Shown here piece by piece: positions 54,301 to 64,000 of a stretch of 64,000 bases of DNA (the first letter of the stretch is position 1; each line of letters begins with the position of its first letter). The notes beneath the pieces were generated by a model that saw only the letters and a list, made by a program, of their open reading frames with translations, had not been told where the DNA came from and ran no database searches. This stretch comes from Pseudomonas syringae (GTDB lineage: Bacteria > Pseudomonadota > Gammaproteobacteria > Pseudomonadales > Pseudomonadaceae): assembly GCF_023278085.1 (NCBI RefSeq), contig NZ_CP066265.1, positions 1,766,501-1,830,500 on the forward strand. Reading direction: 5' to 3'. A program made the position numbers and the translations under genes.

Positions 54301-57300
54301 CGTAATGGCCTGACCCTGTTCATGACCATGACCGCCACGCTGGCAGTCTTGCTCTACCGTTACAGCGGCCAGAATGACCTGCGCATCGGCGCACCGGTGG
54401 CCAACCGGATTCGTCCGGAAAGCGAAGGGCTGATCGGCGCGTTCCTCAATACCCAGGTGCTGCGCGTGCAGCTCGATGGGCAGATGAGCGTCGCACAGCT
54501 GTTCGAACAGGTGCGCCACACCGTCATCGAAGGCCAGTCGCATCAGGACTTGCCGTTCGATCATCTGGTCGAAGCTCTGCAACCGCCACGCAGCGCCGCC
54601 TACAACCCGCTGTTCCAGGTGATGTGCAACGTGCAGCGCTGGGAGTTCCAGCAAAGCCGCGAGCTGGCGGGCATGACCGTCGACTATCTGGTCAACGATG
54701 CGCGTGCCACCAAGTTCGACCTCAACCTGGAGGTCACCGAGCTGGATCATCGTCTGGGTTGCTGCCTGACCTACAGCACTGATCTGTTCGACGAACCGCG
54801 TATCGCGCAGATGGCCGGGCACTGGCTGAACCTGCTGCAAGCGCTGCTCGTCGATCCGCAGCAGCGCCTGAGCGAACTGCCGTTGCTGCAGGAGGCCGAG
54901 CGTCAGCAATTGCTCGACAGCCTCGGCGCTGAAGCTGGCGAGCAACGTCTCGATCAGTGTATTCATAGCCTGTTCGCCGAGCAGGCCCGGCGGCGAGCAG
55001 AGGCACCTGCTCTGACCTTTGCCGGCGAAACCCTGAGCTACGCCGAGCTGGACGCCCGCGCTAACCAACTGGCGTGGATGTTGCGCGAGCGCGGTGTCGG
55101 CCCGCAGGTGCGTGTCGGCCTGGCGCTGCCGCGCTCGCTGGACATGGTGGTCGGCCTGCTGGCGATCCTCAAGGCCGGTGGCGCCTACGTGCCGCTGGAC
55201 CCGGAATACCCGCTGGAACGCCTGCATTACATGATCGAAGACAGCGGCGTCGGCCTGCTGCTGAGTGACCGTGCGCTGTTTGCAGCGCTGGGCGAGTTGC
55301 CTGCCGGTGTTGCCCGTTGGTGCCTGGAAGACGATCAGTCGTTGCTGGCGTCTTTCTCGTGCGACGAACTGCCGTTTATCAGCTTGCCGCAGCATCAGGC
55401 GTATCTGATTTACACCTCCGGCTCGACCGGCAAGCCCAAGGGTGTGGTGGTGTCCCATGGCGAAATCGCCATGCACTGTCAGGCGGTGATCCGACGTTTC
55501 GACATGCGGCCTGACGACTGCGAGCTGCACTTTTATTCGATCAACTTCGACGCCGCCACCGAACGTCTGCTGGTGCCGTTGCTCAGCGGCGCGCGCGTGG
55601 TGTTGCGCGCCCAGGGCCAGTGGGACGCCGAAGAAATCTGCACGCTGATTCGCGAGCAGCAGGTCAATATTCTCGGTTTCACGCCCAGCTACGGCAGCCA
55701 GTTGGCGCAGTGGCTGGCGACTCAGGGCCAGACCTTGCCGGTGCGCATGTGCATCACCGGCGGCGAAGCGCTGACTGGCGAACACTTGCAGCGTATCCGT
55801 GCGGTGTTCCAGCCCGAGCTGTTGTTCAATGCCTACGGCCCGACCGAAACCGTGGTCATGCCGCTGGCCAGCCTGGCCCCGCAACATCTCGAGGAGGGCG
55901 AAGCCAGTGTGCCGATTGGTCGTGTGGTCGGCGCGCGCGTTGCTTATATTCTCGATGCTGATCTGGCGCTGGTGCCGCAGGGTGCCAGTGGCGAGTTGTA
56001 CGTCGGCGGTGCCGGTCTGGCGCAGGGCTATCATCAGCGCCCCGGCATGACTGCCGAGCGTTTCGTGGCCGATCCGTTCGCCAGCAACGGCGGGCGTCTG
56101 TACCGCACCGGCGATCTGGTGCGCCAGCGTGCCGACGGCCTGGTGGAATACCTGGGGCGTATCGACCATCAGGTCAAAATTCGCGGTTTCCGCATCGAAC
56201 TGGGTGAAATCGAAACCCGTTTGCTGGAGCACCAGGCGATCCGCGAAGCCGTGGTGCTGGCGCTGGAGACGCCGTCGGGCAAGCAACTGGCAGGCTATCT
56301 GGTCAGCGATGTGGCCGGGCAGGACGATGAGCAACAGGCGCAACTGCGTGAATCGCTGAAGGCGCACCTCAAGGCGCAACTGCCGGATTACATGGTGCCG
56401 ACGCACTTGATTCTGCTTGCCAGCATGCCGCTGACCGCTAATGGCAAGCTTGATCGTCGCGCTTTGCCTGCGCCGGACCCGGAACTCAATCGTCAGCACT
56501 ACATCGCGCCCGCCAGCGAGCTGGAGCAGCAACTGGCGGCGATCTGGTGTGCGGCGCTGAACGTGGAGAAAGTCGGCCGTAATGACAATTTCTTCGAGCT
56601 GGGTGGCGATTCGATCCTGTCGATTCAGGTGGTCAGCCGGGCACGGCAGGCGGGTATCCATTTCAGCCCGCGTGACCTGTTCCAGCATCAGACTGTGCAA
56701 ACCCTCGCGGCCGTCGCGACCACTCGCGAACTGATTCACGCCGAGCAGGGGCCGCTTGAAGGTGTGTCTGCGCTGACGCCGATTCAGCACTGGTTCTTCG
56801 CCACGCCGATCCCGCAGCGTCAGCACTGGAACCAGTCGCTGGTTTTGGAGCCGGTCAGCGCGCTCGATCCGCGTGTTCTGGAGCAGGCATTGCGCGCGGT
56901 ACTGGAACAGCACGACGCCCTGCGCCTGAGCTTCACCGAACACGACGGCAAGTGGCAGGCCGAACACCGCGCGGTCACCGCAGAAACCCTGTTGATTCAG
57001 GCGCGGGTCGCGGACCTGGACGAATGCGCGGCTCTGTACGCCGACACCCAGCGCAGCCTCGATCTGCAAAACGGGCCGCTGCTGCGCGCCTTGCTGGTCG
57101 ACGGGCCGCAGGGCCAGCAACGGTTACTGATGGTCATTCACCATCTGGTGGTCGACGGCGTTTCGTGGCGTGTGCTGCTCGACGATCTGCAAACGGCTTA
57201 TCGTCAATCAAGCGAAGCCGCGCCCGTGCGCCTTGCGGCCAAGACCAGCGCCTTGCGCGACTGGGCCGCGCGCTTGCAGGCTTATGCGGGCAACGAGTCG

Positions 57301-60300
57301 TTACGTGAAGAACTGCGCGTATGGAAACGCCAGCTGGGCGGTCCTGCGGCGCAGTTGCCGTGCCATAACCCGCAGGGCGGCCAGCAGAATCGCCACGCGC
57401 AAACCGTCAGCGTGCGGCTGGATGCCGAGCGCACCCGGCAACTGCTGCAACAGGCCCCCAGCGCCTACCGGACCCAAGTCAACGACCTGCTGCTGACCGC
57501 CTTGGCGCAAGTGGTCTGCCGCTGGAGCGGGCAGCCTTCGACCCTGATTCAGCTGGAAGGTCACGGCCGCGAAAACCTGTTTGACGACATCGACCTGACC
57601 CGCACCGTGGGCTGGTTCACCAGCGCCTATCCGCTGCGCCTGACTCCAGCGCTGGCTGCCGACGCGGCACCGGGGGACTCGATCAAGGCCATCAAGGAGC
57701 AATTGCGCAAAGTGCCGCACAAGGGGCTGGGCTATGGCGTGCTGCGCTACCTGTCCGACAGTGCCAGCAAAGCTGCCATGCAGGCGCTGCCGGTCGCACC
57801 GATTACCTTCAATTACCTCGGCCAGTTCGACCAGAGCTTCGCCAGCGATGCGCTGTTCCATCCACTGGAAGAGTCGGCGGGTGCCGCTCACGATCCGCAT
57901 GCGCCGTTGCCCAACGAGCTGAGCATCGACAGTCAGGTGTACGGCGGCGAACTGCTGCTGCGCTGGACCTTCAGCGCTGAGCGCTACCAACCCGCCGCTA
58001 TCGAAGCGCTGGCGCAGGATTACCTGACCCAGTTGCAGGCGCTGATTGCCCATTGCCTGAGCGATGGCAGCGGCGGCCTGACGCCTTCCGATTTCCCGCT
58101 GGCCGATCTGGATCAGGCGCAACTGGACGCGCTGCCGGTCCCGGCAAACCACATCGAGGACGTCTACCCGCTGACCCCGATGCAGGAGGGCATGCTGCTG
58201 CACACCCTGCTGGAACCGGGCACCGGCCTGTATTACATGCAAGACCGTTACCGCATCAACAGCGCGCTGGACCCGCAGCGTTTCGCCCAGGCCTGGCAAG
58301 CGGTCATCGCCCGTCACGAAGCGCTGCGTGCCTCGTTTTGCTGGGACATCGGCGAAAGCATGCTGCAGGTCATCCACAAACCGGGCAGCACACCGATTGA
58401 TTATCTGGACTGGCGTGACGTGCCGTCAGACCAGCAGGAACCGCGCTTGCAGGCCCTGCTCAAGGCCGAGCGCGAGACCGGTTTCGATCTGCTCAAGCAG
58501 CCGCCGTTCCACCTGCGCCTGATCCGCGTCGATGAGGCGCGCTACTGGTTCATGATGAGCAACCACCACATCCTGATCGATGCCTGGTGCCGCTCGTTGC
58601 TGATGAATGACTTCTTCGACATCTACACCGCGCTGGGCGAAGGCCGTGACGCGCAATTGACGCCTGCGCCGCGTTATCGCGATTACATCGGCTGGCTGCA
58701 ACGCCGGGGTCTGGCGCAGGCGCGTGACTGGTGGCAGCACAACCTGCGTGGCTTCGAACGGCCGACGCCGATCACCAGCGACCGTCCGTTCCTGCGCGAA
58801 CATGCGGGTGACAGCGGCGGCATGGTGGTGGGTGACTGCTACACCCGCCTTGATGAACGCGACGGCGCACAGCTGCGCGAACTGGCCCAGCAGCATCAAC
58901 TGACGGTCAATACCTTCGCTCAGGCGGCGTGGGCCTTGACCCTGCGGCGCATGAGCGGTGATCGCGACGTGGTGTTCGGCGTCACCGTGGCCGGCCGGCC
59001 GGTTGAGCTGCCGCAGATGCAGCGCACCGTCGGGCTGTTCATCAACACCATCGCGCTGCGGGTCGGCATGCCCGGTGACGGGCAGCGCTGCAGCGTGCGC
59101 CAGTGGCTGAGTCAGCTACTGGACAGCAACATGCAACTGCGCGAGTACGAATACTTGCCGCTGGTGACCATTCAGGAAAACAGCGAGCTGCCCAAGGGCC
59201 AGCCGCTGTTCGACAGCCTGTTCGTGTTCGAGAACGCGCCGGTGGAGGTCTCGGTACTGGACCGTGCGCAAAGCCTCAACGCCACCTCGGATTCCGGTCG
59301 CACCCACACCAACTACCCGCTGACGGCCGTCTGCTATCCGGGCGACGACCTCGGCCTGCACCTGTCCTACGACCAGCGTTATTTCGACGAATCCACTGTG
59401 CAGAACATGCTTGGCGAATTCAAACGCCTGCTGCTGGCGCTGATCGAAGGCTTCCATGGCGACATGGCCGATCTGGCACTGGTCAGTGAGCAGGAGCGCA
59501 CTTTCCTGCTTGATGGCTGCAACCAGAGCGACCACGCTTACCCGCTGGATAAGAGCTACGTTGAACTGTTTGAAGCGCAGGTCGCGGCGCATCCCCAGCG
59601 CATTGCGGTCAGCTGTCTGGATCGTCAGGTCAGCTATGCCGAGCTGAACATCACCAGCAATCGACTGGGCCATGCGCTGATCAGCGCCGGTGTCGGTGTT
59701 GATCAGCCGGTGGCGTTGCTGGCCGAACGCGGGCCGGAACTGCTCGGCATGATCATCGGCAGCTTCAAGGCCGGTGCCGGTTACCTGCCACTGGACCCGG
59801 CGCTGCCGAACTCGCGTCTGAGCGGCATCATCGGCCAGAGCCACACGCCGGTGCTGGTGTGCAGTGCGCAGTGTCTGGAGCAGGGCAGGGCGTTGCTTGA
59901 CGCGCTGCCCGAGGTGAGCCGGCCGCTTCTGCTGGTCTGGGAAAACGTGCAGCAGAGCGAGTCAGCGCAGCACAACCCCGGCCGCTACAGCGCGCCGGAC
60001 AACCTCGCTTATGTGATTTTCACATCAGGCTCCACCGGGCTGCCGAAGGGCGTGATGGTCGAACAGCGCGGCATGCTCAATAACCAGTTGAGCAAGGTGC
60101 CGTACCTGAGCCTGAGCGAAACAGACGTGATCGCCCAGACCGCTTCGCAAAGCTTCGACATTTCGGTCTGGCAGTTCCTCGCCGCGCCGCTGTTTGGCGC
60201 CCAGGTGGCTATCGTGCCGAACGACATCGCCCGCGATCCACAAGCGCTGTTGGCGCATGTGCAGGCGCAGCGCATCAGCGTGCTGGAAAGCGTGCCGTCG

Positions 60301-61395
60301 CTGATTACCGGCCTGCTCGCCGAAGAGTCCGCCACGCTGGACAGCCTGCGCTGGATGCTGCCGACCGGCGAAGCCATGCCGCCGGAGCTGGCCAGCCAGT
60401 GGCTGCAACGCTACCCGCAGATCGGGCTGGTGAATGCCTATGGTCCGGCTGAGTGCTCTGATGACGTGGCGTTCTTCCGTGTCGATGCTGAGTCGACGCG
60501 CAGCACGTATCTGCCGATCGGTTCGCCGACCGATAACAATCGCCTGTACCTGCTCGATGACGCGCTGGACCTGGTGCCGCTGGGCGCGGTCGGCGAGTTG
60601 TGCGTCGCTGGAACGGGTGTCGGGCGCGGTTATGTGGCTGATCCATTGCGCACCGTGCCGGTCTTCATACCCAACCCGTTTGGCTCACCCGGCGAACGCC
60701 TTTACCGCACCGGCGACCTGGCAAAGCGGCGTAAGGACGGCGTGCTGGAGTACGTCGGCCGGGTCGACCATCAGGTGAAGATTCGCGGTTATCGCATCGA
60801 GCTGGGCGAAATCGAAACCCGCCTGCTGGAGCATCCTGCCCTCCGCGAATCGGTGGTGCTGGACATCGACGGGCCGCTGGGCAAGGTGCTCGCGGCGTAT
60901 CTGGTGCCGCGCTCTGCAACGCAGGATCACGATGCGTTGCGCGACGCGCTGAAAAGCCACCTCAAGGCCAGCCTGCCGGACTACATGGTGCCGGCGCATC
61001 TGGTGATTCTGGAGGCGATGCCACTGACGCCGAACGGCAAACTCGACCGCAAGGCCCTGCCTGCGCCGGACGTCAGTCTGTCGCAGCAGGATTATCAAGC
61101 GCCGCAGACCGAAATGGAGCAGCAACTGGCGAGCATCTGGGCCGATGTGCTCAAGGTCGAGCGCGTCGGGATCACCGATAACTTCTTCGAGCTGGGCGGC
61201 CATTCGCTGCTGGCCACGCAGGTGGTGACTCGCGCGCAGAAGCTGTTGCAGCGCAACGTGCCGTTGCGGGCAATGTTCGAATTCAACACCGTTCAGGCGT
61301 TGGCCGAGCATCTGCAAAGCCTTGGCGGGCCGCAGGTAGATGAGCAGAAGTTTGATCGGCTGACGGACTTGATGGCGGAACTGGAAGGGCTCTGA
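48385..61395 (+). CDS. pvdL: Pyoverdine chromophore NRPS PvdL
   Basis: One 4336-residue frame. Module 0: fatty acyl-AMP ligase (YTSGST at 172) and carrier (Ser616). Module 1: condensation (HHIIADG, 811) and adenylation (YTSGSTG, 1283) with carrier (Ser1672). Module 2: condensation (HHIVTEG, 1864), adenylation (YTSGSTG, 2343), carrier GGDSI (Ser2743) and epimerisation ([10 protein letters not shown], 2919). Module 3: condensation (HHILIDA, 3394), adenylation (FTSGSTG, 3879) and carrier (Ser4274). Established: PvdL assembles acyl-Glu-D-Tyr-Dab. By my alignment, the third adenylation pocket reads DIWELTA, the Dab code. There is no thioesterase domain, consistent with transfer to the next NRPS. 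Confidence 0.95.
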   Translation: MDAFELPDTLAQALQRRAAQTPDRLALRFLTDENSQGLVLTYRDLDLRARTIAAALQGQTVPGDRAILLFHSGPDYVAAFFGCLYAGVIAVPAYPPESNRRHHQERLLSIIADAEPRLVLTGSDVQPALLQMDELAAAAAPPLLCVDTLDSASAEGWQEPHLQADDIAFLQYTSGSTALPKGVQVSHGNLVANELLIRHGFGIDVNPHDVIVSWLPLYHDMGLIGGLLQPIFSGVPCILMAPAYFLTRPLRWLEAISEYGGTISGGPDFAYQLCSARVSDSALERLDLSRWRVAYSGSEPIREDSLNAFAEKFASCGFTPDSFMASYGLAEATLYVAGGKRGKGIPSLRLNAQALSRNVAELGDGQPVMSCGSGQPGHGVLIADPVTLQVLDENSIGEVWASGPSIAHGYWRNPQATANTFVQHDGQTWLRTGDLGFQRHGELYITGRLKDMLIVRGHNLYPQDIEKVIEREVDVVRKGRVAAFAVNQDACEGIGIAAEISRSVQKTLPPEALIKVIRQTVAEAFQEAPSVVVLLNPGALPKTSSGKLQRSACRTRLADGSLDSYAVFPATDTALQNSPRSTGSDLQAQIASVWCEQLQCEQVSADDHFFLLGGNSIVATQVVARLRETLGIDLNLRLLFEAPTLSAFAARIEALQIAAEQGDNPTQNAIVRLPGNEHLPQSLAQNRLWFLWQLDPTSSAYNIPGGLHLRGELHVDALLSSFQCLIERHESLRTRFYEQDGVALQRIDAPGEFQLHRIDISDLSGDERQARALAIREEQARLPFDLQNGPLLRVTLLQLDEEEHQLLVTLHHIIADGWSLNVLIDEFSRLYAAAVQGQSMELAPLPLRYADYGQWQREWLARGEAERQLDYWKQQLGDEQPTLTLNTDHPRSLRRQHSASRYSLRLSAELSAALRNTAQAWQSTPFMLLLAGFQTLLHRYSGQTDIRIGVPGANRPRLETQSLIGFFINTLVLRAQLDPRLPFSTLLAQTRQAALDAQAHQDVPFEQLVEAFPQAREHGLFQVMFNHQQRDLGALRRLPGLLAEELPWHSREAKFDLQLHSEEDRNGRLNLSFDYADELFERDTIVRMAQHYVQLLTQVSQQAQVALGDVQLLNADELAEQTQWSAAACTPAQRWLPERLEHQALQTPERIALVWEGGSLDFASLHAQANRLAHYLRDKGVGPDIKVAIAAERSPQLLIGLLAILKAGGAYVPLDPDYPTDRLAYMLQDSGVELLLTQSHLLGDLPSAEGVCTLAMDTLHLDNWPISAPGLHLHGDNLAYVIYTSGSTGQPKGVGNTHAALAERLQWMQATYALDESDVLMQKAPISFDVSVWECFWPLITGSRLLLAGAGEHRDPHRIAQLVNEYGVTTLHFVPPLLQLFIDEPLTQHCSSLRRLFSGGEALPSELRNRVLEQLPNVQLHNRYGPTETAINVTHWQCQLADGLRSPIGRPLGNVLCRVLDSELNPLPRGVAGELCIGGVGLARGYLNRPGLTAERFIADPLGQPGERLYRTGDLVRWTSDGALEYLGRLDQQVKLRGFRVEPQEIEARLLAQQGVGHAAVLVRETAAGPQLIGYYTAEVGQDVQAERIKSALALELPDYMVPAQLVRLDSMPLSPSGKLDRRALPEPQWQTREHVEPHTDLQKQIAAVWRQVLGVPRVGLRDDFFELGGHSLLATQIISRVRQACDIDLPLRALFEASELGAFAEQVHTLQQSGARSSLQPIARVDRSQPVPLSYSQQRMWFLWQMEPDSPAYNVGGMARLNGVFDIQCFEAALQALIMRHETLRTTFPSVNGVACQKVSEQTGLSVQWQDYSALPVDVRQQRLQALADSEAHQPFDLETGPLLRACLVRAAELEHYFVLTLHHIVTEGWAMDIFARELGLLYEAFLEGKTSPLEPLAVQYLDYSVWQRQWMEAGERQRQLDYWTAQLGNEHPLLELPGDRPRPPVQSHQGELYRFDLSPELAAKVRAFNARNGLTLFMTMTATLAVLLYRYSGQNDLRIGAPVANRIRPESEGLIGAFLNTQVLRVQLDGQMSVAQLFEQVRHTVIEGQSHQDLPFDHLVEALQPPRSAAYNPLFQVMCNVQRWEFQQSRELAGMTVDYLVNDARATKFDLNLEVTELDHRLGCCLTYSTDLFDEPRIAQMAGHWLNLLQALLVDPQQRLSELPLLQEAERQQLLDSLGAEAGEQRLDQCIHSLFAEQARRRAEAPALTFAGETLSYAELDARANQLAWMLRERGVGPQVRVGLALPRSLDMVVGLLAILKAGGAYVPLDPEYPLERLHYMIEDSGVGLLLSDRALFAALGELPAGVARWCLEDDQSLLASFSCDELPFISLPQHQAYLIYTSGSTGKPKGVVVSHGEIAMHCQAVIRRFDMRPDDCELHFYSINFDAATERLLVPLLSGARVVLRAQGQWDAEEICTLIREQQVNILGFTPSYGSQLAQWLATQGQTLPVRMCITGGEALTGEHLQRIRAVFQPELLFNAYGPTETVVMPLASLAPQHLEEGEASVPIGRVVGARVAYILDADLALVPQGASGELYVGGAGLAQGYHQRPGMTAERFVADPFASNGGRLYRTGDLVRQRADGLVEYLGRIDHQVKIRGFRIELGEIETRLLEHQAIREAVVLALETPSGKQLAGYLVSDVAGQDDEQQAQLRESLKAHLKAQLPDYMVPTHLILLASMPLTANGKLDRRALPAPDPELNRQHYIAPASELEQQLAAIWCAALNVEKVGRNDNFFELGGDSILSIQVVSRARQAGIHFSPRDLFQHQTVQTLAAVATTRELIHAEQGPLEGVSALTPIQHWFFATPIPQRQHWNQSLVLEPVSALDPRVLEQALRAVLEQHDALRLSFTEHDGKWQAEHRAVTAETLLIQARVADLDECAALYADTQRSLDLQNGPLLRALLVDGPQGQQRLLMVIHHLVVDGVSWRVLLDDLQTAYRQSSEAAPVRLAAKTSALRDWAARLQAYAGNESLREELRVWKRQLGGPAAQLPCHNPQGGQQNRHAQTVSVRLDAERTRQLLQQAPSAYRTQVNDLLLTALAQVVCRWSGQPSTLIQLEGHGRENLFDDIDLTRTVGWFTSAYPLRLTPALAADAAPGDSIKAIKEQLRKVPHKGLGYGVLRYLSDSASKAAMQALPVAPITFNYLGQFDQSFASDALFHPLEESAGAAHDPHAPLPNELSIDSQVYGGELLLRWTFSAERYQPAAIEALAQDYLTQLQALIAHCLSDGSGGLTPSDFPLADLDQAQLDALPVPANHIEDVYPLTPMQEGMLLHTLLEPGTGLYYMQDRYRINSALDPQRFAQAWQAVIARHEALRASFCWDIGESMLQVIHKPGSTPIDYLDWRDVPSDQQEPRLQALLKAERETGFDLLKQPPFHLRLIRVDEARYWFMMSNHHILIDAWCRSLLMNDFFDIYTALGEGRDAQLTPAPRYRDYIGWLQRRGLAQARDWWQHNLRGFERPTPITSDRPFLREHAGDSGGMVVGDCYTRLDERDGAQLRELAQQHQLTVNTFAQAAWALTLRRMSGDRDVVFGVTVAGRPVELPQMQRTVGLFINTIALRVGMPGDGQRCSVRQWLSQLLDSNMQLREYEYLPLVTIQENSELPKGQPLFDSLFVFENAPVEVSVLDRAQSLNATSDSGRTHTNYPLTAVCYPGDDLGLHLSYDQRYFDESTVQNMLGEFKRLLLALIEGFHGDMADLALVSEQERTFLLDGCNQSDHAYPLDKSYVELFEAQVAAHPQRIAVSCLDRQVSYAELNITSNRLGHALISAGVGVDQPVALLAERGPELLGMIIGSFKAGAGYLPLDPALPNSRLSGIIGQSHTPVLVCSAQCLEQGRALLDALPEVSRPLLLVWENVQQSESAQHNPGRYSAPDNLAYVIFTSGSTGLPKGVMVEQRGMLNNQLSKVPYLSLSETDVIAQTASQSFDISVWQFLAAPLFGAQVAIVPNDIARDPQALLAHVQAQRISVLESVPSLITGLLAEESATLDSLRWMLPTGEAMPPELASQWLQRYPQIGLVNAYGPAECSDDVAFFRVDAESTRSTYLPIGSPTDNNRLYLLDDALDLVPLGAVGELCVAGTGVGRGYVADPLRTVPVFIPNPFGSPGERLYRTGDLAKRRKDGVLEYVGRVDHQVKIRGYRIELGEIETRLLEHPALRESVVLDIDGPLGKVLAAYLVPRSATQDHDALRDALKSHLKASLPDYMVPAHLVILEAMPLTPNGKLDRKALPAPDVSLSQQDYQAPQTEMEQQLASIWADVLKVERVGITDNFFELGGHSLLATQVVTRAQKLLQRNVPLRAMFEFNTVQALAEHLQSLGGPQVDEQKFDRLTDLMAELEGL

Positions 61396-61448
61396 CCGGC
61401 CTCCGGTCGGCACGCTGGCGTTGCGGATAAAAAACTCGTTACCGGGTG

Positions 61449-61472
61449 TAAATCCGCAGCCCGCTGGCGCGT
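61449..61472 (+). promoter_or_regulatory. PvdS iron-starvation box upstream of pvdH
   Basis: TAAAT, a 16-nt spacer, then CGT match the PvdS promoter consensus exactly. It lies about 87 bp before the pvdH start codon, between pvdL and pvdH. Confidence 0.78.
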
Positions 61473-61558
61473 TTTCAATGGAAGGAATAAACGCCTGAAC
61501 CGGCATGGCCAACCGTCATGCATCAGGTCATTCACGCAGCGTATTGAGGGTTGCACAG

Positions 61559-62971
61559 ATGTCAGTCGCTACCAGGTTTATCGATGATCAGTTGACCCGG
61601 ATTACGCCGGCAGCGGCTGAGACGCTCTACCAGTTCGACGAATCGCCCTTGCTGGCGCGGCAGAATCGTCAGGAATCGAATGCACGCAGCTATCCTCGGC
61701 GCATTCCGCTGGCGCTCAAGCGTGCCAAGGGGATTCACGTCGAGGACGTCGAAGGGCGGCGCTTTATCGATTGCCTGGCAGGCGCCGGCACGCTGGCGTT
61801 GGGGCATAACCATCCGGTGATCATCGAAGCGATCCAGCAGGTGATCGCCGATGAGCTCCCGCTGCACACCCTGGACCTCACCACGCCAGTGAAAGACCAG
61901 TTCGTTCAGGACCTTTTCGGCCTGCTGCCGCCAGCGCTGGCTCGCGAGGCAAAGATTCAGTTCTGCGGCCCGACCGGCACCGATGCAGTGGAAGCTGCGT
62001 TGAAACTGGTACGCACGGCCACCGGACGCAGCACTGTTTTGTCGTTTCAGGGTGCCTATCACGGCATGAGCCAGGGCGCGTTGAGCCTGATGGGCAGCCT
62101 GGGGCCGAAAAAGCCGCTGGGTGCCTTGCTCAGCGCGGGCGTGCAGTTTCTGCCGTATCCCTACGATTACCGCTGCCCGTTCGGGCTGGGCGGTGAACAG
62201 GGCGTGCGCGCCAACCTGCATTACCTGGAAAACCTGCTGAATGACCCGGAAGCGGGCGTGCAGTTACCCGCAGCGGTCATTCTGGAAGTGGTGCAGGGCG
62301 AGGGCGGGGTGATCCCAGCCGACCTCGACTGGCTACGCGGCGTGCGCCGGATCACCGAAAAGGCCGGGGTGGCACTGATCGTCGATGAAGTGCAGAGCGG
62401 CTTTGCCCGTACCGGCAAGATGTTCGCCTTCGAGCATGCCGGGATCATCCCCGACGCCGTGGTCATGTCCAAAGCCATCGGTGGCAGCCTGCCGCTGGCG
62501 GTGGTGGTCTATCGCTCGTGGCTCGACACCTGGTTGCCGGGTGCGCATGCCGGGACGTTCCGTGGCAATCAGATGGCAATGGCCACCGGTTCGGCGGTCA
62601 TGCGCTACCTGCAGGAGCACAATATCTGCGAGCACGCGACGGCCATGGGTGCTCGGCTGGTCGGTCATCTGCAAGCGTTGCAACGCGATTTTCCGCAACT
62701 GGGCGACATTCGCGGTCGCGGATTGATGCTCGGCGTCGAACTGGTTGATCCGTCTGGCGCGCAGGATGCACAGGGTCATCCACCCGTGTTTGCTCGTCTG
62801 GGCCCGCTGATCCAGCGCGAATGCCTCAAGCGCGGGCTGATCCTGGAACTCGGTGGTCGGCACGGTAGCGTGGTGCGCTTCCTGCCACCGCTGGTGATCA
62901 CCGCCGAGCAGATCGACGAAGTGGCCGCAATCTTCGGTCGCGCGCTTAATGCCGCCGTCGCACAGCTTTAA
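61559..62971 (+). CDS. pvdH: Diaminobutyrate-2-oxoglutarate aminotransferase PvdH
   Basis: ATG 61559 with GAGGG upstream gives 470 residues. This is a class III aminotransferase: FCGPTGTDAVEAALKLVRTATGR, FQGAYHGMSQGALSLMG, LIVDEVQSGFARTGKMFAFE and the PLP lysine in VVMSKAIGGSLPLAVVV (near residue 305). It makes L-2,4-diaminobutyrate from aspartate semialdehyde and glutamate, the substrate of the last PvdL module. A PvdS box precedes it. Confidence 0.93.
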   Translation: MSVATRFIDDQLTRITPAAAETLYQFDESPLLARQNRQESNARSYPRRIPLALKRAKGIHVEDVEGRRFIDCLAGAGTLALGHNHPVIIEAIQQVIADELPLHTLDLTTPVKDQFVQDLFGLLPPALAREAKIQFCGPTGTDAVEAALKLVRTATGRSTVLSFQGAYHGMSQGALSLMGSLGPKKPLGALLSAGVQFLPYPYDYRCPFGLGGEQGVRANLHYLENLLNDPEAGVQLPAAVILEVVQGEGGVIPADLDWLRGVRRITEKAGVALIVDEVQSGFARTGKMFAFEHAGIIPDAVVMSKAIGGSLPLAVVVYRSWLDTWLPGAHAGTFRGNQMAMATGSAVMRYLQEHNICEHATAMGARLVGHLQALQRDFPQLGDIRGRGLMLGVELVDPSGAQDAQGHPPVFARLGPLIQRECLKRGLILELGGRHGSVVRFLPPLVITAEQIDEVAAIFGRALNAAVAQL

Positions 62972-63004
62972 TTTTTCGACGTAGCGATACGTTCAATCCC
63001 TATA

Positions 63005-63028
63005 GCTGCTGTGAATTGGCACAGCAGC
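63005..63028 (+). other. Hairpin in the pvdH-mbtH gap
   Basis: GCTGCTGTG pairs with CACAGCAGC over a 6-nt loop (AATTGG), 30 bp before the MbtH start. There is no T-run, so it is not a simple terminator. It may affect mRNA stability or translation. Confidence 0.45.
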
Positions 63029-63058
63029 ACTGAACACACACACACACGGAGAGCAGCA

Positions 63059-63277
63059 ATGACTTCAGTATTCGATCGGGAAGACATCGTCTTCCAAGTC
63101 GTGGTCAACCACGAAGAACAGTACTCTATCTGGCCCGACTACAAGGCTGTTCCCAACGGCTGGCGTACGGTTGGCAAAAGCGGCTTCAAGAAAGAGTGCC
63201 TGGCTTACATCGAAGACGTCTGGACCGACATGCGCCCCCTGAGCCTGCGCCAGAAGATGGAAGCGCAGACGGCCTGA
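63059..63277 (+). CDS. MbtH-like protein
   Basis: ATG 63059 with GGAGAGCA upstream encodes 72 residues. [21 protein letters not shown] and [14 protein letters not shown] are the MbtH signature (NxExQxSxWP, then WT). MbtH proteins bind adenylation domains and are needed for many NRPSs; here the partner is likely PvdL or a downstream pyoverdine NRPS outside the window. It follows pvdH by 87 bp and probably shares its transcript. Confidence 0.95.
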   Translation: MTSVFDREDIVFQVVVNHEEQYSIWPDYKAVPNGWRTVGKSGFKKECLAYIEDVWTDMRPLSLRQKMEAQTA

Positions 63278-63297
63278 TTGAAGGGTTACCGACGATC

Positions 63298-63950
63298 GTG
63301 CCCATGCTCCACGCAGTGATCGTGCGACGCTCCGCGTCGGCATGCCGTTCCGGACGCTTCGCGTCCTCTTTGCGACGCAGAGCGTCGCGACCTGCATTCC
63401 CACGCTGGAGCGTGCGGAACGATAACCTCAACTATCGTGCCGATGTTCTGCGCAGTGATCGTGCGACGCTCCGCGTCTGCATGCCGTTCCGGACGTTCCG
63501 CGTCCTCTTTGCGACGCAGAGCGTCGCGACCTGCATTCCCACGCTGGAGCGTGCGGAACGATAACCTCAACTATCGTGCCGATGCTCCACGCAGTGATCG
63601 TGCGACGCTCCGCGTCGGCATGCCGTTCCGGACGCTTCGCGTCCTCTTTGCGACGCAGAGCGTCGCGACCTGCATTCCCACGCTGGAGCATGCGGAACGA
63701 TAACCTCAACTATCGTGCCCATGCTCTGCGCAGTGATCGTGCGACGCTCCGCGTCGGCATGCCGTTCCGGACGCTCCGCGTCCTTTTTGCGACGCGGAGC
63801 GTCGCGACCTGCATTCTATCGTGCCGATGCTCTGCGCAACGATCGTGCGACGCTCCGCGTCGGCATGCCGTTCCGGACGCTCCGCGTCCTCTTTGCGACG
63901 CAGAGCGTCGCGACCTGCATTCCCACGCTGGAGCGTGAGGCACGATAACC
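63298..63950. repeat. 139-bp tandem array of REP-type palindromes
   Basis: Units begin GTGCC at 63298, 63437, 63576 and 63715 (exactly 139 bp apart), then 63821. The fourth unit is 106 bp because a 33-bp piece (CCCACG... to ...CTCAA) is deleted, and the last ends at about 63950. Each unit carries the palindromic arms GCGACGCTCCGCGTC and GACGCAGAGCGTCGCG, GTTCCGGACG... and CCCACGCTGGAGCGT. Frames across it on both strands are artefacts of the repeats. It lies between mbtH and a gene entering on the minus strand. Confidence 0.9.
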
Positions 63951-64000
63951 TTACCCCTTGCCAGCCAGCACCTTGATAATCCCCTGAATATCCCCCTGCA
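63951..64000 (-). CDS. C-terminal 15 residues of an unidentified protein
   Basis: On the minus strand the frame reads QGDIQGIIKVLAGKG and ends in TAA at 63951-63953. The gene starts beyond the window. The tail is too short to name a family. Confidence 0.55.
   Translation of the reverse strand, partial: QGDIQGIIKVLAGKG

Noticed and set aside
53824..57120. Open minus-strand frame of 1098 codons opposite pvdL
   Set aside because: It is a GC-biased shadow of the pvdL reading frame, without domains or ribosome site.
63298..63948. Several 60-120 codon frames on both strands in the terminal array
   Set aside because: They repeat the same peptide once per 139-bp unit and have no ribosome sites; the period (not a multiple of 3) and palindromes create them.
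63298..63950. CRISPR array
   Set aside because: The repeated unit is 139 bp with no unique spacers of 25-40 bp and no cas genes.

Overview
The window reads as chromosome of a fluorescent plant-associated Pseudomonas, most likely the P. syringae group. Evidence: gene order matches known Pseudomonas neighbourhoods (mfd/gap, sthA/GDPD/PilZ/lolCDE, vacJ/PilZ/RssB-like/STAS/tal/dusA, pvdS-pvdG-pvdL-pvdH-mbtH), many proteins belong to Pseudomonas-typical families (DUF6388, DUF1652, DUF4404, CsiV), and intergenic space holds Pseudomonas-type REP palindromes. Species is inferred from memory of these families; no search was run.

Layout. 0-6.5 kb: small metabolic, periplasmic and hypothetical genes (crotonase fragment, EthD, cytochrome c, STN-domain protein, cupin, phage-type HTH regulator), tRNA-Ser(GGA), an SDR oxidoreductase and an isochorismatase-like hydrolase. 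6.5-15 kb: SNF2 helicase, csiV, mfd and a long GAPDH. 15-25.6 kb: two MFS transporters, apbE, sthA, GDPD, PilZ and the lolCDE lipoprotein-release operon. 25.7-31.9 kb: queF, DUF4404, a degenerate HAD protein, mlaA/vacJ, PilZ, a response-regulator phosphatase with its STAS partner, and tal.

31.9-39.7 kb is accessory DNA between tal and dusA, which I recall as adjacent in P. aeruginosa. It holds a carboxypeptidase G2-like peptidase, an SOS-boxed UmuD/RulA-like gene that has lost both catalytic residues, a soluble histidine kinase, DUF1652, a degenerate IS5-type transposase, a two-domain DUF4157 plus ADP-ribosyltransferase putative toxin, a 3' remnant of rulB/umuC and a remnant of a tyrosine recombinase. 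A diverged 42-bp copy of the dusA 5' end lies exactly 3,006 bp upstream of the matching point in intact dusA, so the toxin and both remnants appear to lie inside a decayed dusA-targeted genomic island. This is the most interesting part of the window.

40.8-45.9 kb: a universal stress protein with an ANR-like site upstream, then a four-gene two-component operon (sensor kinase, NarL-type regulator, CHASE3/PAS hybrid kinase, receiver protein) with 4-bp overlaps at each junction.

46-63.3 kb: an NTF2-like secreted protein, then the pyoverdine chromophore locus: the iron-starvation sigma factor gene pvdS with a Fur box, thioesterase pvdG, the 4336-residue NRPS pvdL (acyl ligase + Glu/Tyr/Dab-type modules), pvdH (makes diaminobutyrate) and an MbtH protein. 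PvdS-type promoter boxes (TAAAT-like, 16-nt gap, CGT) precede pvdG and pvdH. The window closes with a 139-bp tandem repeat array built from REP palindromes and the last 15 codons of an unidentified gene.
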